Source: UKL13-2 sp031414695
Lineage (GTDB): Bacteria > Pseudomonadota > Gammaproteobacteria > Burkholderiales > Usitatibacteraceae
NCBI GenBank assembly: GCA_031414695.1
Contig: JANNWG010000014.1
Span: forward strand, 62,001 to 126,000
Length of the DNA: 64,000 nt
Direction: 5' to 3'
The notes beneath the pieces are model-generated. The model was not told the DNA's origin, searched no databases, and saw only the letters and a list, made by a program, of their open reading frames with translations. Both the position numbers and the translations under genes were made by a program. Below, in pieces: positions 41,939 to 51,784 of this stretch. Position 1 is the stretch's first letter, and every line of letters starts with the position of its first letter.

Positions 41939-42733
41939 CTACATTTGCTTAAACAAATGCGTGAAATTGCGGCTTACCGTGAGTATTTCGTCGCGGCCTT
42001 TGACTTTTAAGTCAGCTTGATCGCGTATGCCGCGAATGACGCCTGCCACCGCACGCGTGTTGACAATCGTGGCGCGGTGAATTTGCCAAAACCGATTCGG
42101 GTCAAGCTCAGTTAGCAGCTCTTTGATTGATTTACGAATCAACACTTCGCTATCTTCTAGAACGACACATGTGTATTTTTCATCAGATCGAAAATACAGC
42201 ACGTCATCAATCGGTATCAGCCTGACGGTTTGTCCCACGCTGGCTTTAATCCACTGCAAATAAGCAGCGCTAGGCTGCATTTTTTGATTGATTTGACGAA
42301 TAGCCTCAACTAACGCAGCATTAGATTCAATCGGAACAATGCCTGAAGCGCTTTGCTGGGTGCGGCTTTTCAGGCGATCAATAGTTTCAGCGAGACGCTC
42401 AACATCATACGGTTTCAACACATAGTCAATCGCCCCGCGTTCAAATGCCTCAATCGCGTATTGGTCATAAGCGGTGAAAAATACAATTTCCACCTTCTGT
42501 TGATGCGACTTCGCGAGTGCGGCAATCGCTTTGGCCGCATCTAGGCCATTCATGAGCGGCATATGAATATCGAGAAAAACAATATCAGGCTGATGCATTT
42601 CATAGCTCGACACAGCGAGCGCGCCATTGGCAGCATCAGCGACGATGTCAAGTTCAGGCCAACTTTTTGTAAGCCGTAATCTTAGCTGCTCGCGCAGCAG
42701 TGGTTCGTCATCAGCGATGAGGGCAGTTGTCAT
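41939..42733 (-). CDS. LytTR-family response regulator (AlgR/LytR type)
   Basis: 264 residues. The receiver carries IADDEPLLREQL, phospho-acceptor Asp in DIVFLDIHMPLMNG and the Lys in YVLKPYDVERLAETI. The LytTR DNA-binding domain spans about 160-260 (SVGQTVRLIPIDDVLYFRS, RFWQIHRATIVNTRAV). It is encoded two bases after the kinase stop codon and clearly forms a pair with it. The regulon is unknown. Confidence 0.93.
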   Translation of the reverse strand: MTTALIADDEPLLREQLRLRLTKSWPELDIVADAANGALAVSSYEMHQPDIVFLDIHMPLMNGLDAAKAIAALAKSHQQKVEIVFFTAYDQYAIEAFERGAIDYVLKPYDVERLAETIDRLKSRTQQSASGIVPIESNAALVEAIRQINQKMQPSAAYLQWIKASVGQTVRLIPIDDVLYFRSDEKYTCVVLEDSEVLIRKSIKELLTELDPNRFWQIHRATIVNTRAVAGVIRGIRDQADLKVKGRDEILTVSRNFTHLFKQM

Positions 42734-42735
42734 GG

Positions 42736-43935
42736 TTAATCGTGGCGTATTGAAATGGTTGCCACCACGCCCGATGGCGTATTTTCAGCGAGCTGCAATT
42801 CGGCGTCTTTGCCATACAGCGTTGCCAAGCGCTCACGAATATTGGTTAATCCCACGCCGATACTTTTTGCTAACGATAGGCCGCGCCCTGTGTCAGCCAC
42901 GCTCACGTCTAATTTGCCATCAAGTAGCTTAGCTGTGATTGCAATCTGTCCGCCATCCGGCTGCGGATCAAGGCCATGTTTAATCGCATTCTCAATTAAG
43001 GTTAACAACATCATTGGCGGAAATGTGGCGCGGGAAAGCGACCCAGGCATATCGACTGACACATGCAGACGCGCGCCCATGCGGACTTTTTGAATATCCA
43101 AATAAGCCAGAGCCATCGTCATTTCGCGCCCCAGTGTTGAGCTGCCCTCTCGCATTTCAGGTAATGCAGCGCGTAAATAAGTGATGAGGCTTTGTAGAGT
43201 TTTACTGGCGAGCGGCGGATTTGATTCGGTCAAATGCTGCACATTGGCGAGCGTATTAAATAAAAAATGCGGCTCAATTTGCGCCTGCATTAACTTTAAA
43301 CGTGACTCAAGCACCTGTTTTTCAAGCGCAGAGCGTGCGGCTTCGGCCTGCGCAATGTCAGCATCCGCCCGTGCCGCGCGGCTACGATAAATTAATAGTG
43401 TCGCCGTGACCGCCCCTATGCCAATACCCACCGTCGTGAATACTAAAATTCCAAACAGCATCCGCTCTGTCGAAAACATCTCTTGCAAGCTACGACCGAT
43501 CATCAGCCCAGATATCACCGTACCGACAAATGCGCCAAGTGAGACCGCGATAAGTTGTGTGGTGAGTAAAGTTAATCTCGATTTAGTTTGGTCAACTTGA
43601 CGGCGTCGCCACCACACATCGGCCAATAAGAATGAAACAAACATCACAAGTGCTACAACGATCAGACGCAGCCAGAGCCGCGTAAATCGCAAAACGTAGC
43701 TCGGGCAAACATACTCTTTTGTGGGCACTACATCGCCAGTCGATGGTGCTGTAGTTGCTACGTTGGATGCCGCATTGGCACTAGCGGCTGCTAATTTAGC
43801 GCTGCAATCGCGACCGCCTGCAAAGTAGGGCATGATAATAAGCACTGCCAGCGTGGTGAGGCCAACGAGCAGTACAAGTTGTCGCCAGTGTAGGCGGCGA
43901 TAAAATGCGAAAAAAAATGTTGGCGACAAATCCAT
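42736..43935 (-). CDS. Sensor histidine kinase, LytS/AlgZ type
   Basis: 399 residues from ATG 43935; a TTG two codons upstream is weaker. Four membrane segments are visible (LVLLVGLTTLAVLIIMPYF, LIVVALVMFVSFLLADVWW, LIAVSLGAFVGTVISGLMIG, MLFGILVFTTVGIGIGAV). A short coiled coil leads to the His_kinase domain with the active-site HFLFNTLANVQHL and the ATP-binding ENAIKHGLDP and DTGRGLSLAKSIGVGLTNIRERL. The stimulus is not evident. Partner: the adjacent LytTR regulator. Confidence 0.92.
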   Translation of the reverse strand: MDLSPTFFFAFYRRLHWRQLVLLVGLTTLAVLIIMPYFAGGRDCSAKLAAASANAASNVATTAPSTGDVVPTKEYVCPSYVLRFTRLWLRLIVVALVMFVSFLLADVWWRRRQVDQTKSRLTLLTTQLIAVSLGAFVGTVISGLMIGRSLQEMFSTERMLFGILVFTTVGIGIGAVTATLLIYRSRAARADADIAQAEAARSALEKQVLESRLKLMQAQIEPHFLFNTLANVQHLTESNPPLASKTLQSLITYLRAALPEMREGSSTLGREMTMALAYLDIQKVRMGARLHVSVDMPGSLSRATFPPMMLLTLIENAIKHGLDPQPDGGQIAITAKLLDGKLDVSVADTGRGLSLAKSIGVGLTNIRERLATLYGKDAELQLAENTPSGVVATISIRHD

Positions 43936-44020
43936 GGCCAAGAGGATACCGCGTATGAAAATGATTGCCGCGAACGACGCGACAAAATGCGGAAAAGTGC
44001 GCCTTAAAGGCGCTTGGTGT

Positions 44021-44365
44021 CTAGCGCAGCGCGACGAGGCGGCTGGTATTAGACGCTAGGCTGCTCAAACGTGGGCGCACTTGGGTTGATGGTGCTGGCA
44101 GCTCAGGCTGATGACGCATATGTGATGTGGCGGCAACTCGCACGGTACTGGAGAGGTCAATGGGCTTGCCAAAACCACTCGCGGCTAATTTACCAACAGC
44201 CGAAATAGTTTGTAATCGCCGTGAAATCACCGGGGATGCCGCTGCTACTTCGGCTATTTTCACTATTTCAATTGACTCAGCACCGCGCGCATAAGCCATC
44301 ACCTGCCGCGTAAATCGCAGAAATAAATTGGGCGCTGATTCGTGGTGATGGACATAAACATTCAT
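44021..44365 (-). CDS. Hypothetical protein, doubtful
   Basis: 114 residues beginning MNVYVHHHESAPNLFLRFTRQVMAYARG. It is Ala/Ser/Arg-rich with no clear domain, signal or membrane segment, and there is no good ribosome binding site. It sits alone in the 540-bp gap between the kinase and the symporter. It may be real or a chance frame; function not assignable. Confidence 0.35.
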   Translation of the reverse strand: MNVYVHHHESAPNLFLRFTRQVMAYARGAESIEIVKIAEVAAASPVISRRLQTISAVGKLAASGFGKPIDLSSTVRVAATSHMRHQPELPAPSTQVRPRLSSLASNTSRLVALR

Positions 44366-44475
44366 GATGTTGGCTTAACGTCGGCGAAAGAGTTATGCCG
44401 ACATACTGACCAACAATTGTGAAAAAAAAGTGACAGCGCACTGCATTTAAGCAGTTGTATTGCAAGCTGTTGTTT

Positions 44476-45921
44476 TTATGTCGCCTCGGTGTGCGCGGCG
44501 TGCGCGGTGTGAGAATGTGGCTTAGTGAGCAGTGAGCCTGCCACCATACCGATAATAGCCATGATTAGCCCCGCTAACTGTGCTGGAAATTGCGCGCCCA
44601 AGCCAGAGAGCAGAAATAATAGCCAAGTCAAAATACCTAAAATGATTGATGCCATAGCACCATAACGATTAGCGCGCGGCCAATATAAGCCCGCCACCAG
44701 CGGCGTGAGTGCGCCACAAAGGGTGATCTGATAGGCAGACGAGACCATTTCATATATCGGTGTGCCTTGCATCACAATCGCATAAATCAGCACAATGCCG
44801 GTAAAAACAACCAAGGTAACGCGAAACGCGAATAAACGCTGTTTGTCGCTAATGTCAGGGCGAATATTTTTATAAATATTTTCCACAAAGCTTGTTGATG
44901 GTGCAAGTAGTGTTGCCGACGCGGTAGATTTAATCGCGGACAGCAGCGCGCCGAAGAACAGTATTTGCGCCCAGAATGGCATATGGGTAAGAATGAGCGT
45001 GGGCAAAATGCGCTGCGGGTCGTCCGCAAGCAAACGCTTGGTTTCAGCGGGCATGATGAGCACCGCGCACGCCACAATAAACATCGGCACAAAAGCAAAC
45101 GCCAAGTAGGAGACACCGCCGATAATCGCGCCGCGTGAGGCAGTTACTGCATCTTTAGCCGACATGACGCGCTGAAAAATATCTTGCTGCGGAATAGAGC
45201 CGAGCATGATCGTAATCGCGGCGGCAAAAAAGAACAGCATATCGTGTAATTTTGGCTCGGGAAAAAAACGAAACCAATCGTTCGATGCTGCCAGCGCATA
45301 AACCTTAGTCGGGCCGCCCGCCATGTCGCCCGCTAGGTAGGCAATGATAGATAGCCCAGAAACGAGCACAATCATCTGAATAAAGTCAGTCCATGCTATC
45401 GCTAGCATTCCACCCACCACCACATAAACAAGTACAGCAAGGGTGCCGATAACCATCCCAGTTTGGGTAGAGATTTCGCCGCCAGAAACGATATTGAACA
45501 CCAGCCCTAACGCTGTAATCTGCGCGGCAACCCAGCCTAGGTAAGATGCAATGATGGCGATCGAGCAAAAAATCTCAACTGATTTGCCATAGCGCTGACG
45601 AAAATAGTCGCCGATGGTTAAGAGCGACATTTTGTAAAGTCTGGCCGCAAAAAATAAGCCGACAAATATTAAACACATGGACGCGCCAAATGGATCCTCG
45701 ACCACATTATTTAAGCCGCCTTGTACAAATTTGGCGGATATACCCAATACCGTTTCAGCACCAAACCAAGTTGCAAAGGTGGTGGTGACAATCATTATTA
45801 GCGGCAAGCTGCGACCGGCGAGCGCGAAATCAGTGGAATTTTTTACCCGTGTACCCGCGTAAACACCGATAGCTAATGTGGCAACAAGGTAGAAAATGAC
45901 CAGGGCAAGTAAAGTCGTCAT
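44476..45921 (-). CDS. Sodium:solute symporter family protein
   Basis: 481 residues with about 13 membrane helices, LeuT-fold SSS family. Marks are DFALAGRSLPLIMIVTTTFATWFGAETVLG, GDYFRQRYGKSVE in the first cytosolic loop, YVVVGGMLAIAWTDFIQM and SIPQQDIFQRVMSAKD. The sodium-coupled substrate cannot be told from sequence alone. It ends in a His/Ala-rich cytosolic tail. The kinase pair lies downstream but there is no proof of a link. Confidence 0.92.
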   Translation of the reverse strand: MTTLLALVIFYLVATLAIGVYAGTRVKNSTDFALAGRSLPLIMIVTTTFATWFGAETVLGISAKFVQGGLNNVVEDPFGASMCLIFVGLFFAARLYKMSLLTIGDYFRQRYGKSVEIFCSIAIIASYLGWVAAQITALGLVFNIVSGGEISTQTGMVIGTLAVLVYVVVGGMLAIAWTDFIQMIVLVSGLSIIAYLAGDMAGGPTKVYALAASNDWFRFFPEPKLHDMLFFFAAAITIMLGSIPQQDIFQRVMSAKDAVTASRGAIIGGVSYLAFAFVPMFIVACAVLIMPAETKRLLADDPQRILPTLILTHMPFWAQILFFGALLSAIKSTASATLLAPSTSFVENIYKNIRPDISDKQRLFAFRVTLVVFTGIVLIYAIVMQGTPIYEMVSSAYQITLCGALTPLVAGLYWPRANRYGAMASIILGILTWLLFLLSGLGAQFPAQLAGLIMAIIGMVAGSLLTKPHSHTAHAAHTEAT

Positions 45922-45987
45922 GAGCGCGTGTTGAAGTATGGTAGAAAATGAAAAAAGCGTTACTTCAAGATGAAATGCAACGCGAAG

Positions 45988-47559
45988 TTATGACCAAAAT
46001 AATAACAAATACAGATAAAGTCCCGCAACAGTGGCGAATAAACCGACCAGTGCTGCAATCATAATTGTTTGCAGGCGTTGGGTTTGATTGACACGCTCAA
46101 TGGCGGTTTCGATGGCGGCGAGTCTGTCTGAAGGATTATTTTCCAATGCACGATGCACCAAGCGTGGTAACTCTGGAATCATGCCCACCCAAAGCACGCC
46201 TTCTTTGCGTATTTGTTTGACCAAGCCGCTGAAACCAATTTGCTCGTTCATCCAATTCTTAAGAATAGGCTGTGCGACGGGACGTAAATCGAGTTGCGGA
46301 TATAGCTGTCGCCCAAGCCCTTCGACTTGTAGCAAGGTTTTCTGCAGGAGAACTAATTGCGGCTGAATTTCCATGCGAAAACGTCGCGACACTTCAAATA
46401 ATCTTAGCAGCACATTGCCAAAATAAATTTCATTAAGTGGCTTATCAAATATAGGTTCGCAAACACTACGAATTGCCGCCTCAAATTCATCGACACGGGT
46501 ATTTTTAGGTACCCAGCCCGCCTCAATATGAGCAATGGCGACGGCCTTATAATCGCGCGCAAAAAATGCCGCAAAGTTTCGCGCTAAATAGCTTTTATCC
46601 GCGTCGGATAACGTGCCCATGATGCCAAAATCTACGCCTGAATAAATGCCATCGCGCCCCACAAAAATATTGCCAGGATGCATGTCGGCATGAAAATAAC
46701 CGTCACGAAAAACTTGGGTAAAAAAGATTTTGACCCCATCCGTGGCAAGACGCTCCAGATCAATATTGTGTGCCAGTAATTCAGGCACATTGTTAACCTG
46801 TATCGCATCAATACGCTCCATCACCATCAAGCTACGGGATGTGAAATCGAAAAAAACTTCTGGCACATAGAGTAGTGTGCCGTCAGCAAAATTACGCCGT
46901 AAGGTTGACGCATTGGCCGCCTCGCGTACTAGATCAAGTTCGTCGTGCAGTGATTTATCAAACTCAGCCACCACCTCTTTTGGACGCAAGCGTTTGCCAT
47001 CTTCAAATAAGGCTTCAACCAAATCGGCGACGACGTAGAGTAAGCCAATATCCTTATCAATAACATCATGAATATTGGGACGTAAAATTTTTACCGCAAC
47101 CTCGCGCCCCCCATGCTTACCAACAGGGTTAGTTGCGGAAATAGTGGCGAAATGCACCTGCGCGATAGAGGCTGAGGCGATCGGCGTCATGTCGAAGGCG
47201 GAAAAAATATCGCGCCAAGTTTGTCCTGTGCGCCCATTTTTATCATCAAAGGCTTCGATAAGGCGCTTCACAACATCAGCCTCATGAAACGGCGGCACAC
47301 GGTCTTGCAAGCGTGCCAACTCAGTAGCAATATCTGCCGGCACTAAATCAGGCCGAGTCGATAATATTTGCCCAAACTTTATAAAGATGGGGCCCAACGA
47401 CTCCAACGCTAATCGCAGCCTAACTGCACGCGTCTCAGGTAGGCTGCGCCAAAAAAAGACTATACGAATCGCGGTGCGGGCAAACCCAGGCGGCAAAAAT
47501 TCATCAAGCCCGTGACGAATCACAACGGCACTAATTTTAATTAAACGGTGTAAACGCAT
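45988..47559 (-). CDS. ubiB: UbiB, ABC1/ADCK-family ATPase for ubiquinone synthesis
   Basis: 523 residues, the usual UbiB length. The atypical kinase fold shows LGPIFIKFGQILSTRPDLVP (the KxGQ motif), REVAVKILRPN, DELDLVREAANA and HADMHPGNIFV. Two C-terminal membrane helices close the protein (MIAALVGLFATVAGLYLYLLL). UbiB assists late steps or lipid handling in coenzyme Q synthesis at the inner membrane. ubiE and ubiJ are not adjacent here. Confidence 0.95.
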   Translation of the reverse strand: MRLHRLIKISAVVIRHGLDEFLPPGFARTAIRIVFFWRSLPETRAVRLRLALESLGPIFIKFGQILSTRPDLVPADIATELARLQDRVPPFHEADVVKRLIEAFDDKNGRTGQTWRDIFSAFDMTPIASASIAQVHFATISATNPVGKHGGREVAVKILRPNIHDVIDKDIGLLYVVADLVEALFEDGKRLRPKEVVAEFDKSLHDELDLVREAANASTLRRNFADGTLLYVPEVFFDFTSRSLMVMERIDAIQVNNVPELLAHNIDLERLATDGVKIFFTQVFRDGYFHADMHPGNIFVGRDGIYSGVDFGIMGTLSDADKSYLARNFAAFFARDYKAVAIAHIEAGWVPKNTRVDEFEAAIRSVCEPIFDKPLNEIYFGNVLLRLFEVSRRFRMEIQPQLVLLQKTLLQVEGLGRQLYPQLDLRPVAQPILKNWMNEQIGFSGLVKQIRKEGVLWVGMIPELPRLVHRALENNPSDRLAAIETAIERVNQTQRLQTIMIAALVGLFATVAGLYLYLLLFWS

Positions 47560-47605
47560 TGCGCATTGGCTTATAAAAAAGATACGTTAACGATAGCTTA
47601 AGCGC

Positions 47606-50374
47606 TTATGTGGCTTTTGGTTTACGGGCGACTGGTTTTTTAACAGCGACCTTCTTTGCCACCGTTTTTGCTACCTTTGCGGCCGTTTTACGTTTAGGTT
47701 TCGCTTTAACAAAGCCGCCTTTTTCTTCGATTAAGGCCAGCGCTTCTTCTAAGGTAATCGAGTCTGCTTTATCTTTGTCTGGTAGCGTGGCATTGGTGTC
47801 GCCATGTTTCACATACGGGCCGTAACGCCCAGAATAAACGCTGACCGGTGCATTATCTTCTGGATGGTTGCCAAGTATGCGTAATGCGCCTGCTATGGCG
47901 CCAGCGGCTTTGGCGGCTTTGCCTTTGGCTGTTTTAGGGTCACGCTCTTCAAACTCAAAACCGATCTTGCCATCAGGCTGCTTGACCAAAAATGCGGAGA
48001 AAGGACGGCCTTTTTTACTGATAAATTTTTCGAGCAAAGGCGTTTTGCCGGTCTCAAGTAACGCCACCATTTCTTCGCGCGCGATGGTGCGTTTCAATAT
48101 GGTGCGGCCAGAGCGGAAGTCACATGTGCGCGTTGGACCAACTGCTTTTTCACAGGCGTAAGCAAGTGGCATTTCATAAACAGTCGAGGCGCATTTAGGA
48201 CAAGGGCCGATTTTCTCCATGCCGGTGAAATCAACTTCAGCATCATCGTTAGCGCCATCTCCCCATGAAAACTCAATCGCCCATTCTTTGTTTAAGACCA
48301 AGTTGGCAGAAAATGCGCGGCCTTGGCGGCTACGAAATCCCTCTAAGGGGCCGATGTCACGCGTCGCAATTAACGCTTCTGCCTCAGAGGCTTCTAGCTG
48401 TCGGCCAGCAAGGATTTTCCAGAATGCGAAGTCACATTTCATGCAGTTAAACTTTTTATAATTCTCATGCACCTCGCCGCCACATTTAGGACACGGTACG
48501 CTTAGGGCACCAAAGTCGCCAGGAATTGTGTCGTGTTCAAAATTTTTCGCTTGTCCGACAATGTGTTCAGTCATGTCCACGATTTCAGCCATGAATTTTT
48601 CGCGCGACATTTTGTTTTGCTGCATCAGCGAAAGTTTTTGCTCCCACTCAGCCGTTAGCTCCGGCGAATACAATTCAGGAATGCCCAGCCCGTGCAATGC
48701 AATCATGAGCGAAGCGGCTTTGGCGGTAGGAATTAATTCGCGGCCTTCACGATGAATGTATTTTTCATAGAGTAAGCCTTCAATGGTGGCCGCACGCGTG
48801 GCTGGTGTACCTAAGCCTTTTTCTTTCATCGCTGCGCGTAGTTCATCGTCATCAATCGCTTTGCCTGCACCTTCCATCGCCGACAACAATGTTGCTTCGG
48901 AGTAGCGGGCGGGCGGCTTGGTGGTGTTGGCTTTGACTTCAACCGTTTCGGTTTTAACTTTTTCGCCTTGTTTGACAGCGGATAAATTAGTCGATGCAGT
49001 CTCATCATCAGCGTCGCGCCCATATACGGCGAGCCAGCCTGGATTAATTAGCACCTTACCTTCGGATTTGAAGGCTTCATTTTCAACCCGTGTGATGCGC
49101 GTGGTTTGCATAAATTCAGCCGATGGATAAAACACGGCTAAAAAACGTTTCACCACAAAATCATAAAGCTTTTGCTCAATCTCGTTGAGCGACTTAGGCG
49201 CTTGTTGGGTTGGAATGATCGCAAAGTGATCGGATATTTTGGTGTTATCAAAAATGCGTTTATTCGGTTTTACCCAGCCACTGTCGAGGACTTTTTTCGC
49301 CGCCACATTGTATTCGCCCTCTTTTAACATTTCTAAGGTTTGCTTCACCGTCGGAATGTAATCTTCCGGCAAAGCGCGCGCATCTGTACGCGGATAGGTG
49401 AGTACTTTGTGTTTTTCGTAGAGCGCCTGAGCAAGCCCTAATGTGGTCTTAGCAGAAAAACCAAAGCGTGAATTTGCCTCACGTTGCAGTGAGGTTAAAT
49501 CAAATAGTAACGGTGAGGCTTGTGTCGTTGGCTTCGCTTCTTCTTCGACAATGCCTGGCTTGCCAAGGCATTTAGTGACCAGCGCGCGTGCGGATTTTTC
49601 ATCCCACATACGCTCGGCTTTGAGCTGCTCGTCGTCTTCGGATTTTTTATATTTTTCATCAAACCAGCGGCCCATATAGTCGCCACCGCTGGCAGAAAAA
49701 TTCGCATGCACTTCCCAAAAATCTCTTGGCTTAAATGCCTTAATACGTTCTTCTCGCTCTACCATGATCGCGAGCGTTGGTGTTTGCACACGCCCCACCG
49801 TAGTGAGTTGAAAGCCGCCTGATTTAGAGTTAAATGCGCTCATGGCGCGCGTGCCATTGATGCCGACTAGCCAGTCAGATTCAGAGCGACAAACAGCGGC
49901 GTCAGATAAACCTTGCATGGCTTCACTGGATAATAATTGTTTGAAGCCATCGCGTATAGCGGGTTGCGTCATTGACTGCAACCACAAACGTTTTACTGGC
50001 TGCTTGGCTTTAGCGTATTGGGCGATATAGCGAAAAATTAACTCGCCTTCGCGCCCCGCGTCACAGGCGTTGATTAAGCCCGTTACGTCTTTACGTTTAA
50101 TCAATTTGAGTAATACTTTTAACCGCGATTCGGTTTTTTCGATTGGTCGCAGCGCGAAGTAAGAAGGAATGGCAGGCAGATGCGCGAACGTCCATTTGCC
50201 GCGTTTGACTTCTTCTTCTTCAGGCATCGCGATTTCGACCAAATGGCCGACTGCCGAGGAGAGAACGTAATCGTCACTCTCAAAAAAATCAGCGTGTTTG
50301 GTAAATCCGCCGAGAGCTTTGGCAATATCATTTGCGACAGAGGGTTTTTCAGCAATGATGAGACTTTTAGACAT
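47606..50374 (-). CDS. topB: DNA topoisomerase III
   Basis: 922 residues, type IA. The Toprim domain begins SKSLIIAEKPSVANDIAKAL and has DAGREGELIFRYI; the active-site tyrosine is in VLTYPRTDARALPEDY; TVGRVQTPTLAIMVEREE is typical of TopB. C-terminal zinc-ribbon-like parts (CPKCGGEVHENYKKFNCMKC and CPKCASTVYEM...CEKAVGPTRTC) are followed by a lysine-rich tail of KPxAKK repeats, which adds non-specific DNA binding. It decatenates replication and recombination intermediates. Confidence 0.93.
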   Translation of the reverse strand: MSKSLIIAEKPSVANDIAKALGGFTKHADFFESDDYVLSSAVGHLVEIAMPEEEEVKRGKWTFAHLPAIPSYFALRPIEKTESRLKVLLKLIKRKDVTGLINACDAGREGELIFRYIAQYAKAKQPVKRLWLQSMTQPAIRDGFKQLLSSEAMQGLSDAAVCRSESDWLVGINGTRAMSAFNSKSGGFQLTTVGRVQTPTLAIMVEREERIKAFKPRDFWEVHANFSASGGDYMGRWFDEKYKKSEDDEQLKAERMWDEKSARALVTKCLGKPGIVEEEAKPTTQASPLLFDLTSLQREANSRFGFSAKTTLGLAQALYEKHKVLTYPRTDARALPEDYIPTVKQTLEMLKEGEYNVAAKKVLDSGWVKPNKRIFDNTKISDHFAIIPTQQAPKSLNEIEQKLYDFVVKRFLAVFYPSAEFMQTTRITRVENEAFKSEGKVLINPGWLAVYGRDADDETASTNLSAVKQGEKVKTETVEVKANTTKPPARYSEATLLSAMEGAGKAIDDDELRAAMKEKGLGTPATRAATIEGLLYEKYIHREGRELIPTAKAASLMIALHGLGIPELYSPELTAEWEQKLSLMQQNKMSREKFMAEIVDMTEHIVGQAKNFEHDTIPGDFGALSVPCPKCGGEVHENYKKFNCMKCDFAFWKILAGRQLEASEAEALIATRDIGPLEGFRSRQGRAFSANLVLNKEWAIEFSWGDGANDDAEVDFTGMEKIGPCPKCASTVYEMPLAYACEKAVGPTRTCDFRSGRTILKRTIAREEMVALLETGKTPLLEKFISKKGRPFSAFLVKQPDGKIGFEFEERDPKTAKGKAAKAAGAIAGALRILGNHPEDNAPVSVYSGRYGPYVKHGDTNATLPDKDKADSITLEEALALIEEKGGFVKAKPKRKTAAKVAKTVAKKVAVKKPVARKPKAT

Positions 50375-50497
50375 GCGTTTTGGCTTTCTTTGGGTTAGTT
50401 CACGCGTACGTCACGGCCATCACAGCCGAACGTGGGGCGCTCATGATGGCGTGGAACGCGGCGAAACGCAAGTGAATATTTTTTACGATGGTATTTC

Positions 50498-50564
50498 AAA
50501 GTCGCCATTTGACGGGTGTTTTCAGCAATTTTTGCTTCAAGATGCTCGCCAAATAACGAGAGTT
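50498..50564. repeat. Family A palindrome, copy 7
   Basis: AAAGTCGCCATTTGACGGGT at the left, GCTCGCCAAATAACGAGAGT at the right, with an AGCAATTTTTGCT hairpin in the middle. It lies in the 201-bp gap between topB and dprA; the rest of that gap shows no gene. Confidence 0.8.
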
Positions 50565-50575
50565 AGCAATATTAT

Positions 50576-51685
50576 CTAACCCGCTAGACGCTGATATTTG
50601 CCGCCTGCAATTTGAGCGATATGGCCGTCTAGTTCAAGAGCCATGAGTTGGGAGGCAAGTAAATGGGTGGCGGTATTGGTGCGTATGGCAAGCTCGTCTG
50701 CAGTAACGGCGTCAAAGCCCATGGCGGTAAGCAAGGGGTCATCATTGTTTTTTTTTGCGGCAACGCTTGTTGTCGCGGTTGCAGCAGAATTTGCCCATTG
50801 CAATTCAATCAAGATGTCGTTAGCTTCATCTACTAATTTAGCGCCTTGTTTAATCAAATAATGCGCGCCTTTAGAAAATGGCGAGTGAATTGAGCCCGGT
50901 ATTGCAAACACTTCACGACCCTGTTCGCCCGCTTGGCGTGCTGTAATGAGCGAGCCTGATGCGAGTGCTGCTTCCACCACCAAGACGCCACGCGATAGGC
51001 CGCTAATAATGCGGTTCCGACGCGGAAAATTACTCGCTATCGGCGGTGTGCCTAACGAAAATTCGGAAATAATGAGTCCATGAGTTGAAATCTCTTGTGC
51101 TAAAGCTTTATTGCGCGCCGGATAAACCAGATCAAGTCCCGTGCCTACTACCGCGATGGTGGACGACGCGCCCGCTAATCCGCCGCGATGTGCAGCAGCG
51201 TCAATGCCAAGCGCCAAACCGGAAACAATCGTCAGTCCAGCATCTGACAATGCGCGCGAAAATGCCTCTGCATTTTGCACGCCACCAGGCGTCGCATTAC
51301 GGCTGCCAACAACGGCAATGGCGCTGTGATTGAGTAATTCACGGCGACCCTTTAAATATAGCAGTGGCGGTGGGTCGGCGATTTCGAGAAGTGCCGCAGG
51401 GTAATCATCATCGGCAAGTGTCACTAAATGGTTTGATTCAAGCTCTAACCACTTTAACGAGAGCGTTAATTTTGCAGCGTTTTTTTCATCGCCAGCACTT
51501 GCAATAATGGATGTGGCGGCTTTAGCAGATACGATACGTAATAGCGAAGCATGTGACTGCGCTAAGGCGGCGGCTGGTGATCCGAATTCACGCAAGAGTT
51601 GTCGAATGCCTTCACCACCCAAATTGGGAATGAGATCAAGAGACAACCAAGCGGCGGGGTCGAGCCCACTATCGGGAAGCGGCAT
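50576..51685 (-). CDS. dprA: DNA processing protein DprA
   Basis: 369 residues from ATG 51685; a TTG at 51721 would start inside a terminator hairpin. The Rossmann-like DprA core reads AVVGSRNATPGGVQNAEAFSRAL, GLTIVSGLALGIDAAAHRGGLAG, TIAVVGTGLDLVYPARN, SNFPRRNRIISGLSRGVLVVEAA and REVFAIPGSI. A winged-helix end (MGFDAVTADELAIRTNTATHLLASQLMALELDGHI in outline) follows. It loads RecA on incoming single-stranded DNA, so natural transformation is possible. Confidence 0.95.
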   Translation of the reverse strand: MPLPDSGLDPAAWLSLDLIPNLGGEGIRQLLREFGSPAAALAQSHASLLRIVSAKAATSIIASAGDEKNAAKLTLSLKWLELESNHLVTLADDDYPAALLEIADPPPLLYLKGRRELLNHSAIAVVGSRNATPGGVQNAEAFSRALSDAGLTIVSGLALGIDAAAHRGGLAGASSTIAVVGTGLDLVYPARNKALAQEISTHGLIISEFSLGTPPIASNFPRRNRIISGLSRGVLVVEAALASGSLITARQAGEQGREVFAIPGSIHSPFSKGAHYLIKQGAKLVDEANDILIELQWANSAATATTSVAAKKNNDDPLLTAMGFDAVTADELAIRTNTATHLLASQLMALELDGHIAQIAGGKYQRLAG

Positions 51686-51719
51686 GGGTTTACGGTTAAT
51701 GGTTGATGGGATGGGCTGC

Positions 51720-51757
51720 AAATGAAAACGCGCGAGTGAAATCGCGCGTTTTCATTT
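51720..51757. terminator. Bidirectional-looking terminator hairpin, 16-bp stem
   Basis: AAATGAAAACGCGCGA and TCGCGCGTTTTCATTT pair perfectly around the loop GTGAAA. The minus-strand copy ends in TTTTCATTT, 28 bases after the LysM gene stop. It separates the LysM gene from dprA. Confidence 0.8.
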
Positions 51758-51784
51758 CAAATCAGTTTAGCAGTGGTGCAAAAT